Source of the DNA: Cotesia glomerata
Lineage: Eukaryota; Arthropoda; Insecta; Hymenoptera; Braconidae
Direction of reading: 5' to 3'
DNA: 64,000 nucleotides
NCBI RefSeq assembly: GCF_020080835.1
Contig: NC_058159.1
Span: 18,944,474-19,008,473, forward strand
The notes under the pieces are model-generated. The model worked only from the letters and a program-made list of their open reading frames with translations. It did no database searches and had not been told where the DNA came from. Numbering within the stretch: the stretch's first letter is position 1; every line of letters starts with the position of its first letter. Of this stretch, positions 54,570-64,000 are shown in pieces. The translations under genes were made by a program, and so were the position numbers.

Positions 54570-55977
54570 TTTTTTTTTTTTTATGGACCTGATCGAGTCA
54601 GACATGAACAGATCTGATCAGACCTGAACATGCCTGGCCAGGTCTGATCAGACCCGGTCATTTTTCATACCTGATCAGACCTGAAGACTCATGCCTGTTC
54701 ATGTCTGATCAGATCTGATCATTTTTTCCCGGGTGGACATTCGTAAAAATGGAGATTTCTAAAAATGGATAAATGATTTAAATTTAATTATAAATAATTA
54801 TGAAGTTGATAAATTATAAAATTAGGGTTTTTGGTGTGCGTAAAGGAAAAAAGATGTCAGAAGAGCTGGAAACGCGGCTACCAAGACATCTTCTTCGTAG
54901 GTTTTTTCGGAAAACGATAAAACATCAATCAGCTCATCAAATATTACACTTAAATGATGTTAAAAAAATGTCTTGGTAGCCGCGTTTCCAGCTCTTCTGA
55001 CATCATTTAAGTGTAATGTTTGATGAGCTGATTGATGTTTTATCGTTTTCCGAAAAAACCTACGAAGAAGATGTCTTAGTAGCCAAGTTCCCAGCTCTTC
55101 TGACATCTTTTTTCCTTTACGCACACCAAAAACTCTAATTTTATAATTTATCAACTTCATAATTATTTATAATTAAATTTAAATCATTTATCCATTTTTA
55201 GAAATCTCCATTTTTACGAATGTCCATTTTTATGATTGTCCATTCTTACTAATTTCCATTTAAGTAAGCATTTTTTTATCGAAGTTCATTTATTTAAATG
55301 TTCATTTTTACAGAGTTCATTTTTATTGATGGGCATTTATACAAATGTCCATTTATTCACTTTTCCTAAAATTTAAATATCCATTTTTTCAATTGTTCAT
55401 AAAATCATATGTTCATTAAATGACTATTCCATTTATTCGATTGTACATTTGTATTTTTAACCATTTTTACTGATGTCTTTTTATATTATTATCCATTTTC
55501 ATAAATGTCTATTTAAGAAAATGTCCATTAATCCATTTGTTCATTTGAACTCTTTACCAAATACTTGTATTTCCATTTGGAGATATTTTCAAAAATAGGG
55601 ATTTGATTTTTTTAAGTTGGCCATAAGTGCAGTTGTACATTTATAAATATTTCCTTTTTTATTAATGTCCATTTATATTAATGTCTAATTTTACTTAAGT
55701 ACTTTTATTATTATTTCCAAAAAATCAAATGTCCATTTTTAGAAATTTCCATATCCATTTATTCAAATGTCCAAAAATACACATTTCCAATAATACAAAA
55801 GTAACACGAACAGGGATAAATTAATGTCGCGCATAGTACATATTTCTTAAAACAAGAGAGTTAATTTTGTTGGAATAAGTGAAATTTCTAGTGTCAAAAA
55901 GAAAATTTTTTTTTCGCTCAAGGAAATAATTAGGAAGAAAAATATTTTCTTGGCTCAAGTAAACCTTTCTTTCTGTG

Positions 55978-56576
55978 TAAACTAACCATTCTAAAAGAAT
56001 GTCTTTTTCAAATAACTTCGAAATTTATTCTCGGATAATTTTTGATGTCATAATTTAACTATCAATGCTCAGAAAACTGTGTCAGAGGCCGCCAATTTCT
56101 TCAAAATCATTTGGTGGGCTTGTGAGATATTTAATTTAAAAAGTAAGATCTTCAGGCCTACAAGATCATTCAACTTGAAAAAATTTTCCTGAATCCCTAA
56201 ACCAAGAAAGAGAGTGCAAAAAAATTACGAATGTTTTTTTTCGTGCTATTGCTTGGAATTGCGTGAGAACTATGTCTAAAAAATTTTTCACCGGGAGATC
56301 CAAAAATTAGAATCTTCTCAAGGGAACTCTTTTTTTATCTTGATATTATTTTTACTCAAGCGAAACCCGTCAAAAATTACTACAAAATTAAAAAATTTTT
56401 TTTGCTACCTCAATTTTTGTTAGGAGTATATTGCGTCAACTATAACAATGTTTCTTTTTTGGGTGATTTGTTCATCTCTCTGGGTTCTTTCGTCGACTTA
56501 TCGATAAGAAAATGTTATTTTTTTAACGACATTTCATTTTCGGATAATGAAATTTTTTTTTCACTTTCTCAGGGGG
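55978..56576. other. AT-rich spacer, nothing recognised
   Basis: Possibly a strongly diverged repeat R (phrases such as 'gaggccgccaatttcttcaa'), but no landmark is definite. No gene. Confidence 0.45.
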
Positions 56577-56720
56577 TAAGGTAAAAGCCCCTATAGATGA
56601 TCACGTACCAGTATATGATCACTCCATGTATTTGTATATCTATATTCACAAATATAGGTATACAAATACATGGAGTGATCATATACTAGTACATGATCAT
56701 ATATTGGGGCTTTTACCTTA
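56577..56720. mobile_element. 144-bp hairpin MITE
   Basis: TAAGGTAAAAGCCCC (56577) is inverted at GGGGCTTTTACCTTA (56706-56720), and 'atacatggagtgatcatata' mirrors the left arm. The loop is about 20 bp. TA lies at both outer edges, so a TA duplication is likely. Very small foldback element. Confidence 0.75.
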
Positions 56721-56877
56721 TCCCATTTTGCCCGCAAGAAAAAAAAATTTTTTTCCTACGGCAACTTGAAATTTGATTATTTTCCTTCAATAGCGACTGA
56801 AAACGAGAAAAATCAGCATATTTAAGTCCTTAAAATCATAACGGTTTCTTATGTACCCCATTTTCCCCCCCCCTCCC

Positions 56878-57162
56878 CTATAGACTCATATATAATCAGA
56901 TCTGATCATATATAGACTTTTGCATGATTATATATGGAGTTATAACAGCCAGGTATGATCGTATCTAATTATGTATAGGCTTATATATAATTATACATGA
57001 TCCCATGTATAATTATGTATAATTTTATATATGATTATATATAATTATATATGCTCATAAATAATTATACATAATTAGATAAAAACTTTTTTCATCGGGA
57101 TCTTCTAACGAAATTTCAAGAACTTTTTGAAAAAAAAAATTAGTTGATTTTTTTGGCACACC

Positions 57163-57239
<77 letters not shown>

Positions 57240-57335
57240 GATGAAAACTTGATTTTTGAAAATCGGGGTGAGACAAATAACTTCCCGATTTTTTGAAAAT
57301 CATTGATTTTCCCAGCAGAAAGTTAAAAATGAAAA
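56878..57335. repeat. TATA-type low complexity, (TA)n, and a repeat R end
   Basis: 56878-57090 repeats 'tataattatatat' and 'gatcatatatag' motifs and ends 'ttttttcatcggga', a possible eroded relative of the CCCGGG elements. 57167-57237 is (TA)n. 57238-57328 is the distal end of repeat R ('ctgatgaaaacttgattttt', a hairpin), with one arm mutated. Confidence 0.6.
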
Positions 57336-58712
57336 GAGTTCAGAAATTCTCAACGATAGAGTGAAATATACAAGTTACGAATAATCATAATAAATAAAAT
57401 GCTTCAGAGTGTAAAAGTATTTGTTTTTTATTGTACAGAAACGGTCTTGCAATATTTAAATACATTGACGCATAAAAACTGTAGCTTACTGTGCTAAAGT
57501 GTTTTTACATTCGATAAATCCGTGTAATTTTATAGAATATTAACGTATAAATTTTCTGATTTAAATAATCACTTGGGAATAAAGTTAAAGTTATATTTTA
57601 AAACATGTTCCGTATAAATAAACAAGCGTATACTTATGATTATTATTAATGATATATGGCAGTATGGTTGTCGCAGTAAGCAATTAGTCCTTGAAATATG
57701 AATAAATTGTTATACTGTCAACGCGAACTGAGCTCGATCTATTTTCTATTAATGAATATATTTCATCAATTAATCTTTCTTTTATGTATACAATTCAATG
57801 ACTCTCGTGAAGTAAGTTTCTGAGGTGGATTCTTGTCGATTATTAATTAATTTATTACTACTTCAGCTGAATCATTGTTATAATAATCGTGAACAAATAT
57901 AGTATAATTATTTCACTTGTTAAAGTTAAGTTTTTTCCTTGTTTGAGTATTAGTGGTATTGTCAATACCGATGTGATAAGTTATCATAGATTAAAGTTTT
58001 CTTCGCTAAATTTGTTTACTTCTTTCAATACTACGAATGTTTTATACTCGAATTGCAATAAATTTATCACAAAAGTGCATTTATAAGGTGCAATAAAAGT
58101 CATTTTTAAGATCTGAAACTTTTTCTGTGTTTGTCCTAGAATTCAATGTTACTCATACTTCACATAATATAATTTTAAATAAGAAATGAAAAGATAAAAA
58201 AAGATCTACGTTAGTATCAGTTATCTTGTGAATATTTTTGTAATATAAACTTTACAAAGCCCTTAGGTTTTTAATTTTTATTTAATGATACGACTTAAGA
58301 TTTAATAATTAAATGATATGATTGATTGATTGATTGATTGATTCGTTAAATCTTACGAATCGGATCATCTCAATTGTTAAAGAGATAAATTAATATGAAG
58401 TTTATGGACACAATATTAAATATTGTGCGCATGATTAAAACACCACTAGCGAGTTCTGTCCTTGGGATAGTCAGGCAACATGTAATACTTACCTTTAACA
58501 AATGAAGAAAATATCTTTATTTGTTTTACTACTGCAGTTTGAACAGTTACCGCCCAGCGTTGAGAGTGACAAGATCATTACGTACCATATTAGTTCATAA
58601 TCTGATAATAAATGTTATGTTTGGAAATATATTTTGAAAGAATTAATCATAAACATAACATAAAGTTTGTTTATAAAAGTATAGTCAGGTGATATATTTT
58701 ATTTTTTTAAAA
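57336..58712 (+). other. Upstream region of the SLC6 gene
   Basis: No ORF or repeat of note except (GATT)n at 58323-58341. It is the likely home of the promoter and any 5' UTR exon, but no core-promoter element can be singled out. Confidence 0.45.
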
Positions 58713-58793
58713 ATGAAAAATCCTAAATCACAGCGAAGTACAACGGAGATATTTGTACTTTCTGAAAGGCCGCAATCTGATGTAAACCAAGAA
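58713..58793 (+). CDS. SLC6 transporter, first coding exon
   Basis: ATG 58713 encodes 27 residues (MKNPKSQRSTTEIFVLSE...) and ends GAA/GTGAGT in phase 0. The next exon starts in phase 0 at 59949. A short, hydrophilic cytosolic N-terminus is normal for the family. The start is supported by the in-phase join only; a further upstream exon cannot be ruled out. Confidence 0.6.
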
Positions 58794-59948
58794 GTGAGTT
58801 TTCAAAATATTACTGATTTTAAAAAAAAATATTAATTTAAGTTTGCTATTTCAGTCCGAGGTTCGCAGCTATTATGAAGTTTTTAAAACTTTGTTGATTT
58901 ACTTAATACTGTAAAAACATATATTGCTGCTACATTTAATGAGCACACGTGTTTAAACGCAAATAAAAAATGAATTTTCTAAATTTAGAAGAAAAACTAT
59001 TTGGAGTTTGAAATAAAAGTATATTTCAAATTCATAAGTTTTTCAAAAGGATCAAATGAAAGTATCATTTTTATAAATTTTTTTTTTTTAAAACTTTAAA
59101 TAGCTGTTGTTATAAAGTTATGTGAATGATTTTACTGATCGCTTTTAACTTAGTTGTGAATATTGCTCAAAGAATAAATACTTCAAATTTCATTAACATC
59201 TGGATGAAGATTATAGTCACTATCATTACAAGATGTGTTTAATAATCTATATTCATATAATTTTAAATGGATATGAAGCATTTTCCATGTAAAATTGAAC
59301 AATTTGAATTTAATTTTTTAATTTTTTTTTAACCAGAAATGAGTTATAAATTATACTTATAAATAAAAATTTTATTTAATTTTTTATAAAGCTTGTCATT
59401 TTATCAAAAATAATGAAGTTTTCTGGCCTTAAAAAAATTTAACTTTTTTTTTATAGTCACTTTTTGAAAGTGACTGACATTAAAAAATTGTTTAAGAGAT
59501 AAAAAAAAAATGATTTTTGGGGGGGGGGGGGGGGAATTTCTTCAAAAAGATCTTTCAGTTTGTTAACGTTAAAATTTATAAACATATTATGACAATTTTT
59601 AATTCAGTTAAATAATATTTTAGTGATCCTACCAGACATATTTAAAATTTTTTTTTAATATTTTTCAAAAATCAAAAACGGAAAAAAATTTTTTCGTATG
59701 ATTTTCTGAGGTGAAGACTGTATGACGACATCCTCGCTGATTAAGTGATTAAGTCTGTGCCAATCAAGGCACACACCTCATTTGCCAGCTTATAACTTTT
59801 TTGAATTTGAATTTGTTTTATGTATCAAAGCTTAGTATTTTTGTTTAGATGTTCTCGTAAAGTATGAGTGAGACTCTATAATTTTTTTTTTTTTTTTTAA
59901 ATTGGATTACCTAAATTCTATGTGTTTACCAAATTTGAATATCAACAG
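58794..59948 (+). other. SLC6 intron 1
   Basis: Runs from GTGAGT to 'caacag'. AT-rich, with a G tract of 15-16 at about 59519-59535 and several T/A runs. No mobile element was recognised. Confidence 0.55.
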
Positions 59949-60225
59949 AACGGAATGAAAATATCAGAAGAAACGGAAACAGATCGAGCGACTTGGGGAA
60001 ATCCTATTGAGTTTCTCATGTCATGCATTGCATACTCTGTTGGTCTTGGTAATGTTTGGAGATTTCCTTACACTGCATACGAAAATGGCGGTGGTGCATT
60101 TGTTATCACATATATTATTGTTCTTTTCATGGTTGGAAAGCCAGTGTACTATATGGAATCAATGCTCGGGCAATTTACGAGTCAATCATGTGTTAAAATG
60201 TGGGCTCTTTCTCCATCTTTTAGAG
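59949..60225 (+). CDS. SLC6 transporter, exon 2 (TM1-TM2)
   Basis: Begins NGMKISEETETDRATWGNP and carries the family hallmark 'GLGNVWRFPY' with the sodium- and substrate-binding backbone of TM1, the flexible 'ENGGGAF', then TM2 and 'PVYYMESMLGQFT'. It ends 'SPSFRG' with one base over at AGAG/GTATAG. Sodium-coupled uptake across the plasma membrane is expected from the family. Confidence 0.9.
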
Positions 60226-60297
60226 GTATAGACAATATAAAAAAACAACTTTATACATTGGATTGCAAAATTTTAATTTTAAAAAAATGTATTCTAG

Positions 60298-60511
60298 GTA
60301 TCGGATATGGAATGACCATAGCAGTATTTTTAGTACAAACTTACTATTCAGGTTTATCGTCTATCATTTTATATTACTTAATAATATCCTTCCAGTCGAC
60401 GTTACCTTGGTCTCAATGTTTTCCGGAATGGAGTGAACCCTGTTTTAACTCATCAAGTCCACAATCTTCAGGTATCAATTCTTCAAAGAGTAGTGCAGAA
60501 CATTTTTTCTT
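60298..60511 (+). CDS. SLC6 transporter, exon 3 (TM3 and EL2)
   Basis: Acceptor 'attctag' ends at 60297. The split Gly codon is completed and 'IGYGMTIAVFLVQTYYSG' (TM3) follows, with the substrate-facing Tyr-Tyr, then 'SFQSTLPWSQC' and the second Cys in 'EWSEPCFNSS' (the extracellular loop 2 disulfide pair). The end 'SSAEHFF' precedes donor CTT/GTGAGA. Confidence 0.9.
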
Positions 60512-60591
60512 GTGAGATATCATTACAGCACCTATTATAAATTAAAACGAAATTTATTTAAAAAATTAACAATTACGTGGATCTTTATCAG

Positions 60592-60963
60592 CAAAGAGGT
60601 CATTAATGAAAGCAGAATAGAAAATGGACTTGGTACTCCTTCATGGCGATTGGTGTTATGTCTTCTCACTACTTGGGTCATTATCTTTTTAGTTCTTTTC
60701 AAAGGAGTGAAAAGTGCTGGAAAAGCATCATATTTTCTGGCAATATTCCCATATTTTATGATGTTCATGCTGTTTGGAAGAGCTGTAACTCTAGAAGGTG
60801 CTATCGGAGGAATAATATATTTTTTACGACCAGACTGGAGCAAGATGACTGATCCAAAAGTGTGGTATGCCGCCGTTACTCAATCTTTTTTTTCACTTGG
60901 TGTTTGTTTTGGCGGCGTCATAATGTACGCTTCCTACAACAAATTTGAGCACAATGTCACAAG
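60592..60963 (+). CDS. SLC6 transporter, exon 4 (TM4-TM6)
   Basis: Acceptor 'tttatcag' ends at 60591. It reads 'KEVINESRIENGLGTPSWRL', TM4 'LTTWVIIFLVLFKGVKSAGK', TM5 'YFLAIFPYFMMFMLF', 'DPKVWYAAVTQSFFSLGV' (TM6 with the unwound Ser-Leu-Gly segment) and 'MYASYNKFEHNV'. The split end AG/GTAAAA leaves two bases. The pattern 'RAVTLEGA...I.FL.PDW' is that of insect nutrient amino acid transporters rather than monoamine or GABA carriers. TM7-TM12 are not in the window. Confidence 0.88.
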
Positions 60964-61339
60964 GTAAAAACTGTAATTTTAACTTTTATACTTATTATTA
61001 GTGCTGTACAATTTGGCCGACTAAACCGGCCATAAAGTTTAACCAAGTTAATTAGTTCATCGGCCAGCTGGTTAATCCAAATTAACTAGTTAAACCGATT
61101 AACTAGTTAAACGGTTAAATTGGTTAAAGGGTTAGCTGATTAACCAGTTAAATGGTTAATCGGTTAAATAGTAAATTTACATTTTCCATTATATAAATAA
61201 TAAATTATTATTAAATCTAATATTTTTAACATATTTACACTAATATTTATTTATTTTATGTGTTAATTTAAGATAATTATTTATTATGCATATTTATGTA
61301 ACTGAATAATAATTTTTTTGTTTTTTAACATAATATTAT
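60964..61339 (+). repeat. Intron start with (GTTAACCGGTTAA)-like minisatellite
   Basis: Between about 61010 and 61180, 'ttaactagttaaac', 'taaccggccataa' and 'ggttaaatggttaatcggtt' alternate in degenerate, palindromic units of 10-14 bp. The remainder is AT-rich. Confidence 0.65.
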
Positions 61340-61486
61340 GGGTCATTCTATGTCAAATCGACCAATAGTTGAAATCAATCCCTTTCGATTGGGATAAATT
61401 GTAGTCAAAAGTTTCTTTTATCATATACAGGAGTTCTGCCAAAGGAAAAAAACTAAAAAATTTTTTCTCAAACGATACACGGAAAA
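61340..61486 (+). repeat. Repeat S fragment
   Basis: 'ggtcattctatgtcaaatcg' to 'gttctgccaaaggaaaaa' as at 10560-10672. Confidence 0.65.
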
Positions 61487-64000
61487 AATGAAACTCGACT
61501 GGTTCGTTTTTGGCACCAGACTCAGTCGTGTATGCAAATTCAAAATTTCGCGATTTTTCCAGTTTTTCTATATTGTTTTTAAATACTGATTTTAAAAGAT
61601 CCTGAAATTTTTAGAACTGTTTTTTTTTTTTTCAAAAATATGAATTTTTCAATTTCAAAAAAAAGTTTTTTTTTTGTTTTTTGCAACTTCTAAATAAGGT
61701 AAAGTTATGCAGATGCATAGTATTGTAATTTTGAGCATTAAAAAATTAAATGGACGGCGTGGAAATATTAAACAATAAATTAATTTCAATTTTTTTTTAT
61801 TTTTTGGACATAATCTTAAAGTCAGGATTAACGCATGATATGATTTTTTATTTTTTTAACGCATGATACATTTTATCTGTTTCTTCCCTTTAATTACAGT
61901 TTTTAAGATAGTATTCTACTGTAGAGGCATGAATTTCGCCCGGTTTTAGAAGCGCTGTACGAAGGAAACAAAAAATATTTTTATAATCAATTTTTTTATC
62001 ATTTGTTTATTGATGTTTTATTATTACATAAAAAAATTATTAAAAAAAAAAAATTAAAATTGACAAAGTTATGAGCAGTCAAAGTGGGGGGTCAAAAAAA
62101 AAGAGGGTGTCCTGGCGTGCATTATTCCAACCCTCCTGGTGATCTGAAACATAAAAAACAGACGGATTCTTAATTATTATATATGCCGCTATCGTATAAC
62201 CTTTGAATAAGTTAAAAAAAAAATTTTTTTTTAAATGGCGGCAGTTTGAAAAAAAAATTTTTTTTTTTCATATTTTTTTAACAATTCCGAATTTTTTAAA
62301 AATACTAAATGAGAAGTTATAGTTTTGGGCAGGGTTCACGAGATGAAGCGACGTATAGAGAACATCCTCTTCAAATTTGAAGTAAATCAGTTCATTAGAA
62401 CTCGAGATATCCTTACCGCCAGCTCAAAAAAGGTAGTTCCGAGAAAAACGCGTTCAAAGTTTTGAGACAAGTTTTCGACAATTTTACTTGTAGAATGGTA
62501 CAGAATACTTACATATTTTTAATCGGCGATTCCTGCTCCATATAAGAATCCTTCCTCTACTTCAAAATGCTCATTCTCTGATGTTCTCTTGTGAAGACGT
62601 GCAGTTCTACCCTCCTTTGACGCCTCTGAAGTCCGGAGTTCCGAGCGCTCGATACGCGCTTCGTCCCGTCTTGCTGCAAAAGCATTAGCTTCTGGGCCAA
62701 TCGTGATTCCCATAACATCTAAGATTTTTAATATAGGTATAAAACCTTCATTAAAAATACTAACTGCGAAGAAAGTGGCAATTTCAATTGTCTTCGGTCC
62801 AGCGTGAATGTGCTTCGGAGCAAAAGTCCAAATTAACGAATTCAAAGATTAGTTATTATTTTGGGTTTCAGAACCCAAACATTGTTCCAATAAAGAATCA
62901 GCTGATAAACTTTCATAAATTGGTTTTATTACTTCTAAAACTTTGTCATTTAGAGGAGGATTTTTGTGGTCAAATTCGTCAATAGTGCCGTCTTCTATTG
63001 CCTTCTGATACTTGCACCAACTAGATGAACAATTCATGTGCTGAGGATTTTCGTTAGTTGAAATTTTATGAAAGTAGGTTGCCCACACATCTCTCTTCAT
63101 GTCTTCAACAGAATCTGGATTTCGACGAATTGCCAAACCATAATATAAAGACAATTCATTGATAAACTTTTCAGTGAGTTTACCAGCGCCTTTGCCACCA
63201 ATACCTTTATTAACTTGTAGCGGTCGGACCGGAACCGATGCCACGTCACTAAAACGGCTATAACTCATGAAATAATAGGAATTTTGAAAAATCCTTTTAA
63301 TGACATATTTTTGAATATCTAAACTTTGAAAATATGAAAAAAAAAAAAATTTTCGATTTTTTCAAAATTCTACAGTAGAATACTCCCTTAACGCCAAATA
63401 ACTCAAACAGATATTAATTTCCAATAAAAATAAGAAATAATGTGATGAGAATATCAATTTTTTTTTCGTTCTTTCGAATACTTCTTTACTTACAAATTTC
63501 TGCACATTAATGTTGCTCAATCTCAAATTTTAAATCATTTCCATGTTAGTAAGACGATAATTGGCGTCAACAATTTTAAATGAAGTAAAAAAACGACAAA
63601 TAATGAATTATATTATGCGTTAAGTCTGACTTTAAGATTACGTCCAAAAAATAAAAAAAAGTTGAAATTAATTTATTATTTAATACTCCCACGTCGTGTA
63701 TTTAATTTTTTTAATGCTCAAAATTTCAATACTATGCATCTGTATAACTTTACCTTATTTAGAAGTTGCAAAAAACAAAAAAAAACTTTTTTTTTGCAAT
63801 TGAAAAATTCATATTTTTGAAAAAAAAAAAACAGTTCTAAAAATTTCAGGATCTTTTAAAATCAGTATTTAAAAACAATATAGAAAAACTGGAAAAATCG
63901 CAAAATTTTGAATTTGCATTTGCCTGTACTGCACTAGACTCATTCGGGTGCGTACACGAATCAGTCTGGTGTAAACTAATTTTTCTTCCATTTTTTCTTG
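61487..64000 (-). mobile_element. Mutator-like element with long TIRs, right end outside window
   Basis: The left arm (61487-61865) and the right arm (63590-64000 and beyond) are inverted copies, for example 'gatgcatagtattgtaattt' against its complement near 63725. The left arm may start CACGGAAAAAATG at 61487. The right arm has an extra ~35 bp near 63921. Long TIRs plus the encoded transposase fit a Mutator-like element. It lies in the SLC6 intron, opposite the gene's strand. Confidence 0.7.
62519..63268 (-). pseudogene. Mutator-like transposase, C-terminal part, one in-frame stop
   Basis: The frame begins 'GIGGKGAGKLTEKFINELSL' (after ~20 residues) and has 'YYGLAIRRNPDSVEDMKRDV', 'WATYFHKISTNENPQHMNC' and 'CLGSETQNNN'. 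A TAA at 62846-62848 replaces the Glu expected in TQNNNE, after which the same frame continues 'SLNSLIWTFAPKHI' to the natural-looking end 'YGAGIAD'. The family is the arthropod 'Mutator-like transposase domain' type as I recall it. The N-terminal part (first catalytic Asp residues) is missing upstream. Confidence 0.7.

Larger units (their letters stand above)
52997..54733. mobile_element. CCCGGG-ended element (innermost of three)
   Basis: Left end CCCGGGAAAAAATGATCAGG and right end TGATCATTTTTTCCCGGG. TG flanks both sides (52995-52996 and 54734-54735). The opposite arm of the enclosing foldback preserves the uninterrupted sequence, so the borders are confirmed inside the window. It carries CAGACCTGATCAG tandem repeats near both ends, an AT-rich core and a tRNA-like sequence near the right end. 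Confidence 0.8.
52385..55836. mobile_element. Foldback element with ~850-bp arms (middle of three)
   Basis: Left end CTATGCGTGACATTAATTT and right end AAATTAATGTCGCGCATAG, TA on both sides (52383-52384 and 55837-55838). The two arms, once the inner insertion is removed, pair along nearly their full length with 'aatggacat' motifs repeated along them. The centre, around 54985, contains a smaller nested palindrome (54815-55165) with 'gacatcatttaagtgtaat'. No ORF. Confidence 0.8.
51884..55977. mobile_element. CACAGAAAGAAA-ended TIR element (outermost of three)
   Basis: Left end CACAGAAAGAAAAATTTCTTG and right end CTTTCTTTCTGTG, TA on both sides (51882-51883 and 55978-55979). 'cttggctcaag' recurs near both ends. 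The outer arms (51884-52384 and 55839-55977) hold no ORF; the centre is the foldback at 52385-55836. Confidence 0.75.

Overview
This 64-kb window is eukaryotic nuclear DNA, very AT-rich, and almost certainly from an insect. It carries spliced exons with GT/AG borders, insect-type transposons (Tc1, Tigger-like, Helitron, Mutator-like, DIRS, Copia, R1-clade LINE) and only two recognisable host genes. A parasitoid wasp or another hymenopteran is a reasonable guess, but nothing here proves it. There is no bacterial or CRISPR content. Two 100-N assembly gaps lie at 16323-16422 and 45035-45134.

Host genes, both on the + strand. (1) Two coding exons at 34947-35294 and 42044-42230 match in phase and encode part of the cytoplasmic N-terminal region of an inactive rhomboid (iRhom, Drosophila rho-5 type). 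The 6.7-kb intron between them is packed with transposons. (2) Four in-phase exons (58713-58793, 59949-60225, 60298-60511, 60592-60963) encode the first half of an SLC6 sodium-coupled transporter, closest in style to the insect nutrient amino acid transporters. Its remaining exons lie beyond the window.

The rest is a mosaic of nested mobile elements. 1-10.3 kb: a GAGCTC-rich, AC-microsatellite-bearing repeat (called repeat R), an 880-bp TIR element, an inverted pair of 0.5-kb repeats (repeat J), a tRNA-derived SINE with a 12-bp target duplication, a possible long LTR, and a broken ORF. 10.5-16.3 kb: two more R copies, the second holding an R1-clade LINE seated exactly in its AC tract, whose gag is in turn broken by an internally deleted LINE. 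17-22 kb: degenerate repeats and an array of RFX X-box-like palindromes (21444-21575). 22.2-31.4 kb: an R copy split by a CACTG-ended TIR element, which contains further TIR elements, a Helitron-like element and a DIRS retrotransposon on the minus strand with an apparently spliced gag. 31.8-34.7 kb: a full Tigger-like MITE and a Helitron-like element. 36.4-42 kb: a TIR element carrying a dead Tc1 and a second small TIR element, then a CCCGGG-ended element with a tRNA-like core. 45-51.4 kb: repeats, a Gypsy-like LTR with primer-binding site, a palindrome carrying tRNA-like sequences, and a Copia remnant with only its 3' LTR. 51.9-56 kb: three elements nested like dolls (51884-55977, 52385-55836, 52997-54733), each with a 2-bp target duplication. 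61.5-64 kb: a Mutator-like element with long TIRs, its right end outside the window.

No concerted pathway links these genes. The main interest is in the nested insertions, several of which can be checked because an empty site is present elsewhere in the window, and in a few unusual element architectures.
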